Position numbers and translations under genes: made by a program. Shown here piece after piece: positions 17,405-26,258 of a stretch of DNA of 64,000 bases. The stretch comes from Jejuia sp043557195. Lineage in GTDB: Bacteria; Bacteroidota; Bacteroidia; Flavobacteriales; Flavobacteriaceae. How positions within the stretch are numbered: the first letter of the stretch is position 1; each line of letters opens with the position of its first letter. Below the pieces are notes generated by a model, which worked only from the letters and a program-made list of their open reading frames with translations, ran no database searches and was not told the DNA's origin. Location of the stretch: positions 3,720,001 to 3,784,000 of the forward strand of contig CP121314.1 in assembly GCA_043557195.1 (NCBI GenBank). The letters run 5' to 3'.

Positions 17405-17590
17405 TTAATTTAATGCTTGGTTTTCGTTAGTATTTATTAAAGAGTAGAATCTCTTTAATCCCCCTTTTGTTGTGTGGCAAATATGTGAACAAAATTCTAA
17501 AAAAAAAAATGAAAACCTATTGAATTTTCAGAAATTTTTCACCATGTTTATCTGCTAGCCGAAACTACAAAAAAATATTGATATAAAACC

Positions 17591-17986
17591 ATGAAATTCG
17601 ACGAAATACAAATTAGGGTGAGGTACGGTGAAACAGACCAAATGGGAGTGGTGTATCATGGAAACTACGCATTATACCTAGAAATGGGGAGGATTGAGTG
17701 GTTGAGGAAGCTTGGTGTGTCGTACAAAAAAATGGAAGAGGATGGCATTATGTTACCTGTAGTTTCTTTAAATATAAATTATAAAAAATCAGCGGGTTAT
17801 GATGATTTAATTAATGTAAAAACTCAACTAAAAAATAAACCTACAGCAAAGATTGAATTTGAGTACGAAATTACAAATGAAGCTGGAGAAATTTTAACAA
17901 CTGCATCTACAACTTTAGTTTTTATTGACATGAAAACGAATAGGCCAACAAGAGCGCCTAAGTATATTTTGGATTTAATTGACTAG
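17591..17986 (+). CDS. Acyl-CoA thioesterase, YbgC/4-hydroxybenzoyl-CoA type
   Basis: A 131-aa hot-dog-fold thioesterase. The active-site region RVRYGETDQMGVVYHGNY (about residues 8-25) has the characteristic Asp in TDxxGxVYHxNY, and FxxxGRIEWLR follows as EMGRIEWLR. It hydrolyses acyl-CoA thioesters; chain-length preference is unknown. It is divergent from dnaA and convergent with the yigZ-like gene, 6 nt apart. Confidence 0.88.
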   Translation: MKFDEIQIRVRYGETDQMGVVYHGNYALYLEMGRIEWLRKLGVSYKKMEEDGIMLPVVSLNINYKKSAGYDDLINVKTQLKNKPTAKIEFEYEITNEAGEILTTASTTLVFIDMKTNRPTRAPKYILDLID

Positions 17987-17992
17987 ATATTT

Positions 17993-18604
17993 CTATTTCC
18001 TTTTGATGGAAACGCCATAAATATTTTCGAATATTCTGTAGATATCATCTGCCAAAGTATTTCTAACTGATATTGTAATTCTGCAACTTAATTCTAATTG
18101 CTGATTTACGATATTCAATTGTTTTTCTTTAATAACACGCATTACAGTATTCATATGTTTGTATTCAAAAGAAATATCGAACTCCGAATTAATGGTTTTT
18201 TCAATAATGTTACAAGCTTCTAATGTAAGTTGCGCAGTGGTTTTATAAGCTTGAATAAGGCCACCAACACCAAGTTTTACACCTCCAAAGTATCTTACTA
18301 CAACTATAAGTACATTTGTAACATCAAAAGATTGAATTTGTCCATATATGGGCATACCTGCAGAATTACTAGGTTCACCATCATCATTCGCTCTAAATGT
18401 TTTTTGTTCTGTTCCTATTTGGTATGCGTAGCACCAATGTCTTGCAGCATGGTGTTCTTTTTTAACCCTTTCTAAATAAGTCTTTACATCATTTTCATTT
18501 AAAACATGATATGCAAATCCGAAAAACTTGCTGTTCTTTTCTTTAAAAAGTATGCCTTCAACTGGTGAAGTTATAGTTTTGTATGTGTCATCAGCGGCAT
18601 CCAA
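17993..18604 (-). CDS. YigZ/IMPACT family protein
   Basis: A 203-aa protein with the UPF0029 N-terminal domain: KNSKFFGFAYHV, HHAARHWCYAYQIG, DDGEPSNSAGMPI and VVRYFGGVKLGVGGL are the family blocks, and a C-terminal ferredoxin-like domain (about 135-200). Members are linked to translation control and protease-related roles, but the biochemical activity is not settled. The start is TTG at 18604, three bases after the upstream HAD stop codon; no in-frame ATG fits. It is the last gene of the minus operon 20674-17993. Confidence 0.85.
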   Translation of the reverse strand: MDAADDTYKTITSPVEGILFKEKNSKFFGFAYHVLNENDVKTYLERVKKEHHAARHWCYAYQIGTEQKTFRANDDGEPSNSAGMPIYGQIQSFDVTNVLIVVVRYFGGVKLGVGGLIQAYKTTAQLTLEACNIIEKTINSEFDISFEYKHMNTVMRVIKEKQLNIVNQQLELSCRITISVRNTLADDIYRIFENIYGVSIKRK

Positions 18605-18607
18605 AAT

Positions 18608-19219
18608 TTAGAATAGATGCTTTTTAGAAGAAAATAAGTTAACAACGTCTTCTTTATATGGTGTTATGTGCCAAGTTTTAATGCCTAAATGTTTCGCAGT
18701 TTCAATATTATCGGCGTTATCATCAATAAAAATGCAGTTTTCGGCATTCAAATTATTAGTGTTTAAGACAAACTCAAAAATATCAGCATTGGGCTTTCTT
18801 AAATTAATGTCGTGCGATAAATAAAACGCATCAAAGCAATTTTTAAAGTCTTCGTAAAATGGCACATGTTCTTTTATCCAATCAATATGTAATTCATTAG
18901 TATTACTTAATAATATGAGTTGATATCTGTTTTCAGATTTTAGCTGTTTCAAAAAATCTAAGCGATGTTTAGGGAAATCTTTTAAAATGACATTCCATAG
19001 GTCTATCAATTCTACTTTTGTCAAATGTGGGAATTTTTCAGCATACAAATTAATAAAATCATCAGTTGAGATAGAACCAGTTTCATAGAGCTTATTAATA
19101 TCGATGATATCTCTAGATAAAGTTGAAATGCCTAATGTTTTTAATGATTCCTGAAATCCGTTTTCAATATCTAAATCAATAAATACATTACCAAAATCGA
19201 AAATAATGGTGTTAATCAT
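18608..19219 (-). CDS. HAD-superfamily hydrolase (YihX/haloacid dehalogenase-like)
   Basis: A 203-aa phosphatase-type HAD enzyme. Motif I is IIFDFGNVFIDLD (residues 4-16) with the nucleophile Asp, motif II is LLSNTNE, motif III lysine is in LRKPNADIF and motif IV is CIFIDDNADNI. The FDFGNVFIDLD form is typical of sugar-phosphate phosphatases such as YihX. Substrate is not known. The start overlaps the ribD 3' end by 8 nt, so it is translated from the ribD operon mRNA. Confidence 0.87.
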   Translation of the reverse strand: MINTIIFDFGNVFIDLDIENGFQESLKTLGISTLSRDIIDINKLYETGSISTDDFINLYAEKFPHLTKVELIDLWNVILKDFPKHRLDFLKQLKSENRYQLILLSNTNELHIDWIKEHVPFYEDFKNCFDAFYLSHDINLRKPNADIFEFVLNTNNLNAENCIFIDDNADNIETAKHLGIKTWHITPYKEDVVNLFSSKKHLF

Positions 19220-20216
19220 TTTGATATATTTTTAAAATATCGCCTTGAATGTTTTCTTCTGAAAACAATTTTCCTTTAAAAATTGGTGCTTCAACACCTT
19301 TTCCAAAAACAGTGTTTCCAGTAAAAATACGTGCTTCATCCCAAAGGTTTTCATCTATGAAGGTTTGTAGTGTTTTAGCACCGCCTTCAATAATTACAGA
19401 GTTGATATTTTTTTTAAACAAAACAGTACAAATCTGCGATGCTATTGGTTTCTTAAAATCTATAGTACTTTTATTAATAACTAGTGTTTCACTAGAATCA
19501 TCAAAAATTTTAGAAGTTTTTGGTAATTTATTTTCTCTATCAATTACAACTCTAACAGGATTCAATCCCGTCCAATCTCTTGCCGTTAAGCTCGGGTTAT
19601 CTTCAATTACAGTATTTGTGCCTACCAAAATAGCTTGCTCCTCAGTGCGCCATTTATGTACCCATTGTCTTGAGTGTGCATGTGTTATCCAAACAGGTGC
19701 TATTTCATTCTTGCTTTCAGGAGCAATAAAACCATCTTTGGTTTCTGCCCATTTCAGAATAATATAAGGTCGCCTTTTATTATGAAACGTAAAAAAACGT
19801 TTATGGTGTTGCCTGCATTCATTTTCTAAAACACCAACAATTACATCAACTCCTGCTTCCATTAATCTTTTGATGCCTCTACCAGCTACTTCTTTGTTAT
19901 CGTCCACACAGCCAATAACCACTTTTGGGATGTTGTGCTTTATAATTAAATCGCTACATGGTGGCGTTTTACCATAATGCGAACACGGTTCTAGTGTTAC
20001 ATAAAGTGTAGCTTGTTTTAAAATCGATTTATCTTCAACAGCATTTATAGCATTCACTTCTGCATGATTTCCGCCATATTTACTAGTAAAACCTTCGCTT
20101 GTAATTTTGTTGTCTACTACAATTACACAGCCAACCATTGGGTTTGGTCTGGTTATACCTAATCCGTTTTTGGCAATTTCTATACAGCGCTTTATGTAGT
20201 GCTCGTTAACAGTCAA
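19212..20216 (-). CDS. ribD: Bifunctional riboflavin biosynthesis deaminase/reductase
   Basis: Performs the deamination and reduction steps after GTP cyclohydrolase II in riboflavin synthesis. The 334-aa protein has a zinc deaminase domain (GNHAEVNAI, TLEPCSHYGKTPPC) and a C-terminal reductase domain (LKWAETKDGFIAPES; IIEGGAKTLQTFID). The start is TTG at 20216: the next upstream in-frame codons lead to TAA and the upstream lipoprotein stop lies only 2 nt away. No FMN riboswitch is visible upstream. Confidence 0.93.
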   Translation of the reverse strand: MTVNEHYIKRCIEIAKNGLGITRPNPMVGCVIVVDNKITSEGFTSKYGGNHAEVNAINAVEDKSILKQATLYVTLEPCSHYGKTPPCSDLIIKHNIPKVVIGCVDDNKEVAGRGIKRLMEAGVDVIVGVLENECRQHHKRFFTFHNKRRPYIILKWAETKDGFIAPESKNEIAPVWITHAHSRQWVHKWRTEEQAILVGTNTVIEDNPSLTARDWTGLNPVRVVIDRENKLPKTSKIFDDSSETLVINKSTIDFKKPIASQICTVLFKKNINSVIIEGGAKTLQTFIDENLWDEARIFTGNTVFGKGVEAPIFKGKLFSEENIQGDILKIYQND

Positions 20217-20218
20217 TC

Positions 20219-20674
20219 TTATAATTTAATTTTCACGTCTTCAGTTTCATCAACACCATATGTATACGAAAACCCTAAAGTTTTGTATATTATATCGCCT
20301 TTATATTGCACCTTCATTGTTTTACTAAATAAACTTCCAATAAGGCCTCCAATACTCTTTCCGCTTAGTAAACTATCAACAGGAATTGTAGCTTTTAGTG
20401 GTATAGTAAACTCATCTTTAGCTGGCACTTTAAAGCTTTCAGAAGACACATAGCCAACTTCATTGTCATTTACATAAATTTTAATCTCGTCAGTTTTTAA
20501 CTCGCCTCCAATATCATTAGGATTCATAAATAAAGCATCTGCGGACATAATGATATATTTACTAGTAGACTCTTCTACTTTAATATTTTCAACATTAACA
20601 AAGAGTGGTTTTTCATTTACTTTACAGTTGAAAAAAGTGCAAACTATTGTTAATAATAATAAAGTACGTTTCAT
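20219..20674 (-). CDS. LEA type-2-like lipoprotein
   Basis: A 151-aa lipoprotein (VCTFFNC, Cys about residue 17) that looks like the late embryogenesis abundant type 2 beta-sandwich (LEA14/WHy): LFVNVENIKVEESTSKYI, ALFMNPNDIGGELKTDEI, FTIPLKATIPVDSLL. Such domains are found in envelope and stress proteins of many bacteria; the function is unknown. First gene of the minus operon with ribD, HAD and yigZ; divergent from a GNAT gene over 39 nt. Confidence 0.75.
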   Translation of the reverse strand: MKRTLLLLTIVCTFFNCKVNEKPLFVNVENIKVEESTSKYIIMSADALFMNPNDIGGELKTDEIKIYVNDNEVGYVSSESFKVPAKDEFTIPLKATIPVDSLLSGKSIGGLIGSLFSKTMKVQYKGDIIYKTLGFSYTYGVDETEDVKIKL

Positions 20675-20713
20675 ATAATTTTTTAGGATTTATGTATCTT
20701 CACTTTTCGAAAA

Positions 20714-21217
20714 ATGCCAATTAAAGTGAGTAAAGATACTACAGTTATTCGAGAAATACAGCCGCAAGATAATGCACAATTAGAAGCGGTTATTAGAGGG
20801 TGTTTTTATGAGTTTAAAATTCCGTTGGAAGGCACTGCGTATGAAGATCCTGAAACCAAGCGAATGTATGAATCTTATCAAAATGCTGATGATGTATATT
20901 ATGTTATTGATAGCAACGGTGAGATTTTAGGTGGTGCAGGAGTAAAGCCTCTCAAGGATTTTGAAGGCAATATTTGTGAAATTCAGAAAATGTATTTTTC
21001 TCCTAAAGTTAGAGGTAAAGGTTTCGGGAAACAAATGTTTGAGAAATGTTTAAAAGCAGCAAAGGATTTGGGGTATGACACATGTTATTTAGAATCTGCA
21101 CCACAATTAAAGGCAGCAATTCACATCTACGAAAGTTATGGATTTAAGCATTTGGATAGTTCTTTAGGAAATACAGGACACTGCTCTTGTAGTGTATGGA
21201 TGATAAAGGATTTATGA
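20714..21217 (+). CDS. GNAT-family N-acetyltransferase
   Basis: A 167-aa acetyltransferase. IREIQPQDNAQLEAVIRG opens the fold, MYFSPKVRGKGFGKQMFEKC (about residues 95-114) contains the acetyl-CoA loop R-G-K-G-F-G, and AAIHIYESYGF is the final strand. Substrate unknown; the pattern resembles the amino-acid/small-molecule acetylases of this group. It is the first gene of an operon with prmC and ligA, whose ATG overlaps its TGA. Confidence 0.85.
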   Translation: MPIKVSKDTTVIREIQPQDNAQLEAVIRGCFYEFKIPLEGTAYEDPETKRMYESYQNADDVYYVIDSNGEILGGAGVKPLKDFEGNICEIQKMYFSPKVRGKGFGKQMFEKCLKAAKDLGYDTCYLESAPQLKAAIHIYESYGFKHLDSSLGNTGHCSCSVWMIKDL

Positions 21218-22083
21218 AATTAAAGGCTATTCAACAGACATTTTATGATGCTTTGGATGTGAAGTATGAAAAGGAAGAGATAACCAACTTCTTTTTTTTA
21301 TTAACGGAAGCATATTTTAATTTGAAGCGCATAGATTTAGCGATGAATCCTGAGATAGAAGTTGAAAACAATACACCAATTTTGGAGGCATTAGAGCAGT
21401 TAAAACAAGATGTGCCCATACAATATATCATTGGGAAAACCGATTTTTTTGGTTTGCCGTTTAAAGTGAATAATAACGTTTTGATTCCTCGTCCAGAAAC
21501 CGAAGAATTAGTCTCCTGGATTATAAACTGTCATTCAGAGCAAAGCGAAGAATCAACTAAATTAAATGTTCTAGACATTGGAACAGGAAGTGGGTGCATC
21601 GCAATTGCGCTGGCAAAAAATTTACCAAATGCATCTGTATACGCAATTGATGTTAGTGAAAATGCACTTGAAGTTGCTAAAAGGAATGCCGAATTAAATG
21701 AGGTTCAGGTTGAATTTATACAAGCTGATATTTTGAAAGATTTTGACACTAAAGGCGTTTTGGTATCTCAAAAATTTGACATCATAGTGTCAAATCCGCC
21801 ATATGTTAGAGAACTGGAAAAAGACTTGATGCAACCAAATGTAGTAGATAATGAGCCGCATTTAGCATTGTTTGTAAAAGATAACAACCCATTATTGTTC
21901 TACAAAGCTATAAGCGAATATGCTAAAAAGGCTTTGAATGAAAACGGACAATTATTTTTTGAAATCAATGAATATTTGGGCGGTGATACGGTTACTGTAT
22001 TACGGAAAAATAATTTTAAAAATATAGAATTAAAACAAGATATCTTTGGTAAAGATAGGATGGTAAAAGGAGAAAATATGTAA
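21214..22083 (+). CDS. prmC: Release factor glutamine methyltransferase
   Basis: Methylates the GGQ glutamine of release factors. I use the ATG at 21214 (MKLKAIQQTF, 289 aa), which forms an ATGA overlap with the GNAT stop; the longer reading from 21196 would overlap that gene by 22 nt. Landmarks: LIPRPETEELV, DIGTGSGCIAIALAKNLPNA (motif I) and SNPPYV (catalytic NPPY). Between the N-terminal domain and motif I an in-frame segment encodes CHSEQSEES, the signature of a widespread Bacteroidota intergenic repeat (see the repeat entry). The enzyme may tolerate it as it sits in a linker. Confidence 0.93.
   Translation: MKLKAIQQTFYDALDVKYEKEEITNFFFLLTEAYFNLKRIDLAMNPEIEVENNTPILEALEQLKQDVPIQYIIGKTDFFGLPFKVNNNVLIPRPETEELVSWIINCHSEQSEESTKLNVLDIGTGSGCIAIALAKNLPNASVYAIDVSENALEVAKRNAELNEVQVEFIQADILKDFDTKGVLVSQKFDIIVSNPPYVRELEKDLMQPNVVDNEPHLALFVKDNNPLLFYKAISEYAKKALNENGQLFFEINEYLGGDTVTVLRKNNFKNIELKQDIFGKDRMVKGENM
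21529..21554 (+). repeat. Fragment of a dispersed repeat inserted in frame in prmC
   Basis: The 26 bp read TGTCATTCAGAGCAAAGCGA followed by AGAATC. This resembles the dispersed repeat commonly found between genes in Bacteroidota, whose translation gives CHSE(R/Q)SEES. Here it falls in the prmC linker, between LVSWIIN and the methyltransferase motif I, and keeps the frame. No second copy was seen in the window. Confidence 0.6.
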
Positions 22084-24089
22084 TGGAAAATATCGAACAA
22101 CATATAGCCAACTTAAGAAACGAACTAAGAGAACACAACTATAACTACTATGTTCTTGATAATCCAACAATTTCGGATTATGAGTTTGATATCAAGTTAA
22201 AAGAGCTTCAAGACCTTGAAGAAAAACATCCAGAGTTTTATGATGCAAATTCACCCACACAACGTGTTGGGGGAGAAGTTACTAAAAACTTTGAAACGGT
22301 TAAGCATGAGCATCGCATGTATTCTTTAGATAATTCCTATTCTAAAGAAGACTTGCTGGGTTGGGAAAAACGTATTAAAAAGTTAGTGGATGGAGAAGTA
22401 GCTTATACTTGCGAATTGAAGTACGATGGCGCATCTATGAGTTTAATATATGAAAACGGTAAATTACTACGAGCTGTAACAAGAGGTGACGGTTTTCAAG
22501 GCGACGATGTTACTGCAAATGTAAAAACCATAAAGTCTGTTCCGTTACAGTTGAAAGGGGATTACCCACCAAAGTTTGAAATAAGAGGTGAAATAGTATT
22601 GCCCTTTGATGGTTTTAATAAAATGAACCAAGAGCGTATTGCCAATGGTGAAGAGCCTTACAGAAACCCAAGAAACACAGCCTCTGGAAGTTTAAAATTA
22701 CAAGATAGCGCAGAAGTTGCTAAACGCCCTTTAGAATGTTTATTGTATAGTTTGAAAGGTGATAATCTAGGAATTTCTACTCAATTTGAAGGTTTGGGAA
22801 AAGCCAGAGATTGGGGCTTTAAAGTACCGGATGTAGCGGTTTTAGCAAATTCTGTAGACGACGTTTTAGAATTTGTGAATTATTGGGATATCAAGCGACA
22901 CGAGTTGCCTTACGAAACGGATGGGGTGGTAATTAAAGTGAATAGTTTGCAACAACAGGAAGAGTTGGGTTATACGGCCAAAGCACCTCGTTGGGCTATG
23001 GCCTACAAATTTAAGGCAGAACAAGTGTCGACCGTATTAAATGAAATCACCTATCAAGTTGGACGTACCGGAGCAATCACGCCAGTAGCAAATTTAGAAC
23101 CTGTAGAGTTGGCTGGTACTACGGTGAAGCGCGCTTCAATTCACAATGCTGATCAAATTGAAAAATTAGATATACGAGAAAGAGATACTGTTTTTGTTGA
23201 AAAAGGAGGAGAAATTATTCCAAAGATTATAGGTGTTGATTTTACTCAAAGACCTTCAGATTCAAAACCTACACAATATATAACACATTGTCCTGAATGT
23301 GAGACAGAACTGATTAGAACGGAAGGCGATGCGAAACACTATTGCCCAAATTATAATGGTTGTAACCCTCAAATCATTGGTCGTATTCAACATTATATTT
23401 CGCGAAAGGCAATGGATATTGAGGGTCTTGGAGGGGAAACTGTTGCACTTTTGGTTAATGCAGGTTTAATATCTAACTATTCTGATTTGTATGAATTGAC
23501 TAAAGAACAGGTTATTCCTCTTGAGCGTATGGCTGAAAAAAGCGCAGATAATTTAATAAACGGCATAAAGGCGTCTACTAGTATACCTTTTGAACGTGTA
23601 CTTTACGCCATTGGTATTCGCTATGTTGGAGAAACTGTAGCTAAAAAATTAGCAAAACATTATAAATCCATTGATAATTTAATAAATGCTACCCAAGAAG
23701 ATTTAGAAAAAGTTGATGAAATTGGTGTAAAAATAGCTGAAAGTGTTACACAGTTTTTTTCTTCTGAAGAAAATGTCGCCATTGTTAATAGATTAAAGCA
23801 GTTTGGGTTACAATTAAGCATCTCTGAAGAAGAGCTTGAAGGTCAGACAGATTTACTAAAAGGACAATCCATTGTGGTTTCGGGAGTTTTTGAGTATGTC
23901 TCTAGAACCGAACTCAAGAAGTTGATTGAGGACAATGGCGGTAAAGTAAGTAGTTCTATTTCTTCTAAAACTAGTTTTGTAGTTGCTGGGGATAAAATGG
24001 GGCCAAGTAAAAAAGATAAGGCTAGTAATTTAGGAATTTCATTACTTAGTGAGCTTGAATTCTTACAAAAAATAGACAAACTACCTTAA
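22083..24089 (+). CDS. ligA: NAD-dependent DNA ligase
   Basis: Seals nicks in replication and repair using NAD+. The 668-aa protein has the Ia domain, the adenylation lysine in CELKYDGAS (about residue 117), an OB fold, a four-Cys zinc finger (CPECETEL and YCPNYNGCNPQ, about residues 403-430), helix-hairpin-helix repeats and a C-terminal BRCT domain (about 590-665). Length is normal. The ATG overlaps the prmC TAA by one base. Confidence 0.96.
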   Translation: MENIEQHIANLRNELREHNYNYYVLDNPTISDYEFDIKLKELQDLEEKHPEFYDANSPTQRVGGEVTKNFETVKHEHRMYSLDNSYSKEDLLGWEKRIKKLVDGEVAYTCELKYDGASMSLIYENGKLLRAVTRGDGFQGDDVTANVKTIKSVPLQLKGDYPPKFEIRGEIVLPFDGFNKMNQERIANGEEPYRNPRNTASGSLKLQDSAEVAKRPLECLLYSLKGDNLGISTQFEGLGKARDWGFKVPDVAVLANSVDDVLEFVNYWDIKRHELPYETDGVVIKVNSLQQQEELGYTAKAPRWAMAYKFKAEQVSTVLNEITYQVGRTGAITPVANLEPVELAGTTVKRASIHNADQIEKLDIRERDTVFVEKGGEIIPKIIGVDFTQRPSDSKPTQYITHCPECETELIRTEGDAKHYCPNYNGCNPQIIGRIQHYISRKAMDIEGLGGETVALLVNAGLISNYSDLYELTKEQVIPLERMAEKSADNLINGIKASTSIPFERVLYAIGIRYVGETVAKKLAKHYKSIDNLINATQEDLEKVDEIGVKIAESVTQFFSSEENVAIVNRLKQFGLQLSISEEELEGQTDLLKGQSIVVSGVFEYVSRTELKKLIEDNGGKVSSSISSKTSFVVAGDKMGPSKKDKASNLGISLLSELEFLQKIDKLP

Positions 24090-24094
24090 ATTAA

Positions 24095-24117
24095 CGATAA
24101 AAAGCATTTTTTTATCG
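24095..24117 (+). terminator. AT-rich hairpin after ligA
   Basis: CGATAAAAA (24095-24103) pairs with TTTTTATCG (24109-24117), loop of 5 nt. The stem contains the T-run; no T-run follows. Probable terminator of low strength. Confidence 0.4.
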
Positions 24118-24136
24118 ATTAATAACATTTTTTATT

Positions 24137-24144
24137 TATATTTG
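24137..24144 (+). promoter_or_regulatory. -7 promoter element for the gene at 24168
   Basis: TATATTTG matches TAnnTTTG, 23 nt before the ATG. No TTG at the -33 distance was seen. Confidence 0.5.
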
Positions 24145-24167
24145 CTTTGTAACTATTAACCGCGATT

Positions 24168-24893
24168 ATGTGCAGCCCCAAAGTACTAGCATCTATAATA
24201 GGTTCAATTTATGCCCTTTTTGTGTATTTTTTGTTCTCTGGCAGTCTGTATTATGCAGATAGTACTAGTGCATTCATATTGCCCATTTTAACACTGGCGT
24301 ATTTTTGCAATGTTAAAAAGCGGTCTTTATATTTCATTCTATTCTTAGTATTATATTCCGTATCAGATTTAATGGTAATTGTCTCTGAAAAATTGACTAT
24401 TGTCTCTGAAAAATTGACTTATGATGTCGATTATTATGTTGGTAACTCTTTATACATTTTAGCATACACTGCATTAACGATTGAAATAGCCAGAAATATA
24501 TCGTTCTCATATATTCTGAAAAATTATCTATTCTCTATAATAGTTCTGTTCCTGCTTAATAGTTATATTGCTTATATACTTTCACAAATTATAAATCCTC
24601 ATCTGGAGTTCGGTTCTCAGTATATCTTAGAATTTGCATATAACATTTCTATGTTAATGATTTTGTCCATCGCTCTATTAAACTACTTTTATAAGGATAG
24701 TAGAAAGGCGTTTTATTTACTGATAGGTGCTATTTGTATTGTTTTTGCTGAAGTATTGAACGTTGCTTATTTATATGTAACCCGTCAAAACTTGCTTAAC
24801 TTTTTTACAATTTCTTTAGGACTTGTTGGGTTTTACTTTTTTTATGAGCAAGCCAAATTAAAATACAGACAAAAAGACAAGGCTGTATATTAG
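24168..24893 (+). CDS. Multi-pass membrane protein, possibly YhhN-like
   Basis: A 241-aa hydrophobic protein with about seven or eight transmembrane segments spread over its whole length and charged short loops. The arrangement is like the YhhN (TMEM86/lysoplasmalogenase-like) group, but key residues are not clear, so the label is tentative. Residues about 71-84 carry an exact tandem repeat, IVSEKLT twice, caused by a perfect 21-bp duplication at 24378-24419 that lies in a loop. Its TAG stop interlocks with the TAA of the convergent DoxX gene (4-nt overlap). Confidence 0.55.
   Translation: MCSPKVLASIIGSIYALFVYFLFSGSLYYADSTSAFILPILTLAYFCNVKKRSLYFILFLVLYSVSDLMVIVSEKLTIVSEKLTYDVDYYVGNSLYILAYTALTIEIARNISFSYILKNYLFSIIVLFLLNSYIAYILSQIINPHLEFGSQYILEFAYNISMLMILSIALLNYFYKDSRKAFYLLIGAICIVFAEVLNVAYLYVTRQNLLNFFTISLGLVGFYFFYEQAKLKYRQKDKAVY
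24378..24419 (+). repeat. Perfect 21-bp tandem duplication inside a CDS
   Basis: Two exact copies, 24378-24398 and 24399-24419, each ATTGTCTCTGAAAAATTGAC plus T. In frame (7 codons), so the protein remains open. Perfect identity suggests a recent duplication or slippage event. Confidence 0.95.
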
Positions 24894-25267
24894 AGTTTTA
24901 AAAACGGAATATCTTTTCTATAAATAAAAGCTATAATAGCCGATAGAATAAATGTTACAACTGCGGTTCCAAATAATACGCCACCATCACCTTTTACATC
25001 TATACCTAATTGCGTAAGGTGCATCATAATAGCACCGCCAATTACTCCAAGAGTTATTATTGCTCCTGCCCAAGCTGTTTTTCTAATAAGAAGCAATATG
25101 CCTGCAATAAGCTCTACAATGCCTATACCTATTCTTCCATGAGGTTCCAGACCAACAGTTTCAAAAATGTAAACGCTATCAGGATGTGCTAAAAATTTAA
25201 ATCTTAATGTTTGAATGAGAATTACTGCAACAATAATGCGTAATGCTAAAGGAATATATTTTTTCAT
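24890..25267 (-). CDS. DoxX family membrane protein
   Basis: A 125-aa protein with four transmembrane helices. The DoxX pattern is visible: LRIIVAVILIQTLRFKFLAH at the N-terminus, then GRIGIGIVELIAGILLLI and IMMHL. The family is linked to thiosulfate:quinone oxidoreductase and to respiration-associated partners; the substrate here is unknown. Convergent with the preceding membrane protein, stop codons overlapping by 4 nt. Confidence 0.82.
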   Translation of the reverse strand: MKKYIPLALRIIVAVILIQTLRFKFLAHPDSVYIFETVGLEPHGRIGIGIVELIAGILLLIRKTAWAGAIITLGVIGGAIMMHLTQLGIDVKGDGGVLFGTAVVTFILSAIIAFIYRKDIPFLKL

Positions 25268-25333
25268 TTTATTTTGGTTTGATAGCGTTTTAGACGCAAT
25301 AAAATCCGAAACTTATCAAAGACAAACAAAATA

Positions 25334-26254
25334 CTAGACAATTATTGAAGTTCCATTTGCATTTTTGCTCTTATCCGCATCAAAATAAAAATCAACTTGA
25401 CCGAGATAAAGACCGTAACATCCCACTTGATTTACTAAAACTTTTTTATCTTCAGTATTCTTAACAATGGTGGGTTTGGGTAAAAAAGTATGTGTATGTC
25501 CGCCAATTATTAAATCGATGTCTTTTGTAACTTCTGCAAGCTTCAAATCACTTATTTTGTTAGGATTGTTTCTGTAGTTATAACCTAAATGAGATAAGCA
25601 TATTATTAAATCGCATTGCTCATCTTGCTTTAGAATTCGTGTCATATCCTGAGTGATTTCAACAGGATCAAGATAGGTTGTCTCCTTAAAAAGTTTTTTC
25701 TCAACCAATCCAGTAAGCTCAATACCTAAACCAAAAACACCAATTTTTATACCGTTCTTTTTAAAAATTTGATAAGGCTTTACATGGGTATCCATTAAGG
25801 TGTTTGAGAAATCATAATTTGCGGAAACAAACCCAAAATTTGCATGGGGTAATTGTGCATATAATCCATCTATGCCATTATCGAAATCATGATTTCCTAT
25901 AGTTGCCAAGTCATACTTCAATTTGCTCATTAGCTTAAACTCTAATTCGCCACCATAATAATTGAAATAGGGTGTGCCTTGAAAAATATCACCAGCATCA
26001 AGCAATAGTGTGTTTGGGTTTTGTTTTCTTATAGTTTCAATTAAAGAAGCTCTACGGGCAACACCACCTTTATTTGCGTTTCTACCTTCATCTGGACCAA
26101 ATGTATCAATATGACTATGTACATCATTAGTATGTAATATGGTAATTTTTGTAGCTTTAGGTTTTGCAGTAAAAGACTGAAGACCTAAACCTCCAACAGC
26201 AGCCAAAGCAGTTGTTCCAGCGGATACTTTTTGAATAAAATCTCTTCGTTTCAT
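25334..26254 (-). CDS. 5'-nucleotidase/metallophosphatase catalytic subunit, Tat-exported
   Basis: A 306-aa calcineurin-type phosphatase. The N-terminus MKRRDFIQKVSAG with a hydrophobic stretch ending SFTAKP is a twin-arginine signal. Metal-binding motifs: LHTNDVHSH, DAGDIFQGTPYF, TIGNHDFDNG and IIGGHTH. It contains only the catalytic half of a UshA-type nucleotidase; the C-terminal half is the adjacent gene 26259-27038, whose stop is 4 nt upstream. Together they probably hydrolyse nucleotides in the periplasm. Confidence 0.88.
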   Translation of the reverse strand: MKRRDFIQKVSAGTTALAAVGGLGLQSFTAKPKATKITILHTNDVHSHIDTFGPDEGRNANKGGVARRASLIETIRKQNPNTLLLDAGDIFQGTPYFNYYGGELEFKLMSKLKYDLATIGNHDFDNGIDGLYAQLPHANFGFVSANYDFSNTLMDTHVKPYQIFKKNGIKIGVFGLGIELTGLVEKKLFKETTYLDPVEITQDMTRILKQDEQCDLIICLSHLGYNYRNNPNKISDLKLAEVTKDIDLIIGGHTHTFLPKPTIVKNTEDKKVLVNQVGCYGLYLGQVDFYFDADKSKNANGTSIIV

Positions 26255-26258
26255 AGTA

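Noticed and set aside
17405..17590. Possible oriC next to dnaA
   Set aside because: No TTATCCACA-type DnaA boxes or AT-rich repeat array were seen in the 186 nt; dnaA is not next to dnaN. Origin location cannot be argued here.
20217..20713. FMN riboswitch for ribD
   Set aside because: ribD is the second gene of its operon and no RFN element sequence is visible upstream of the operon.
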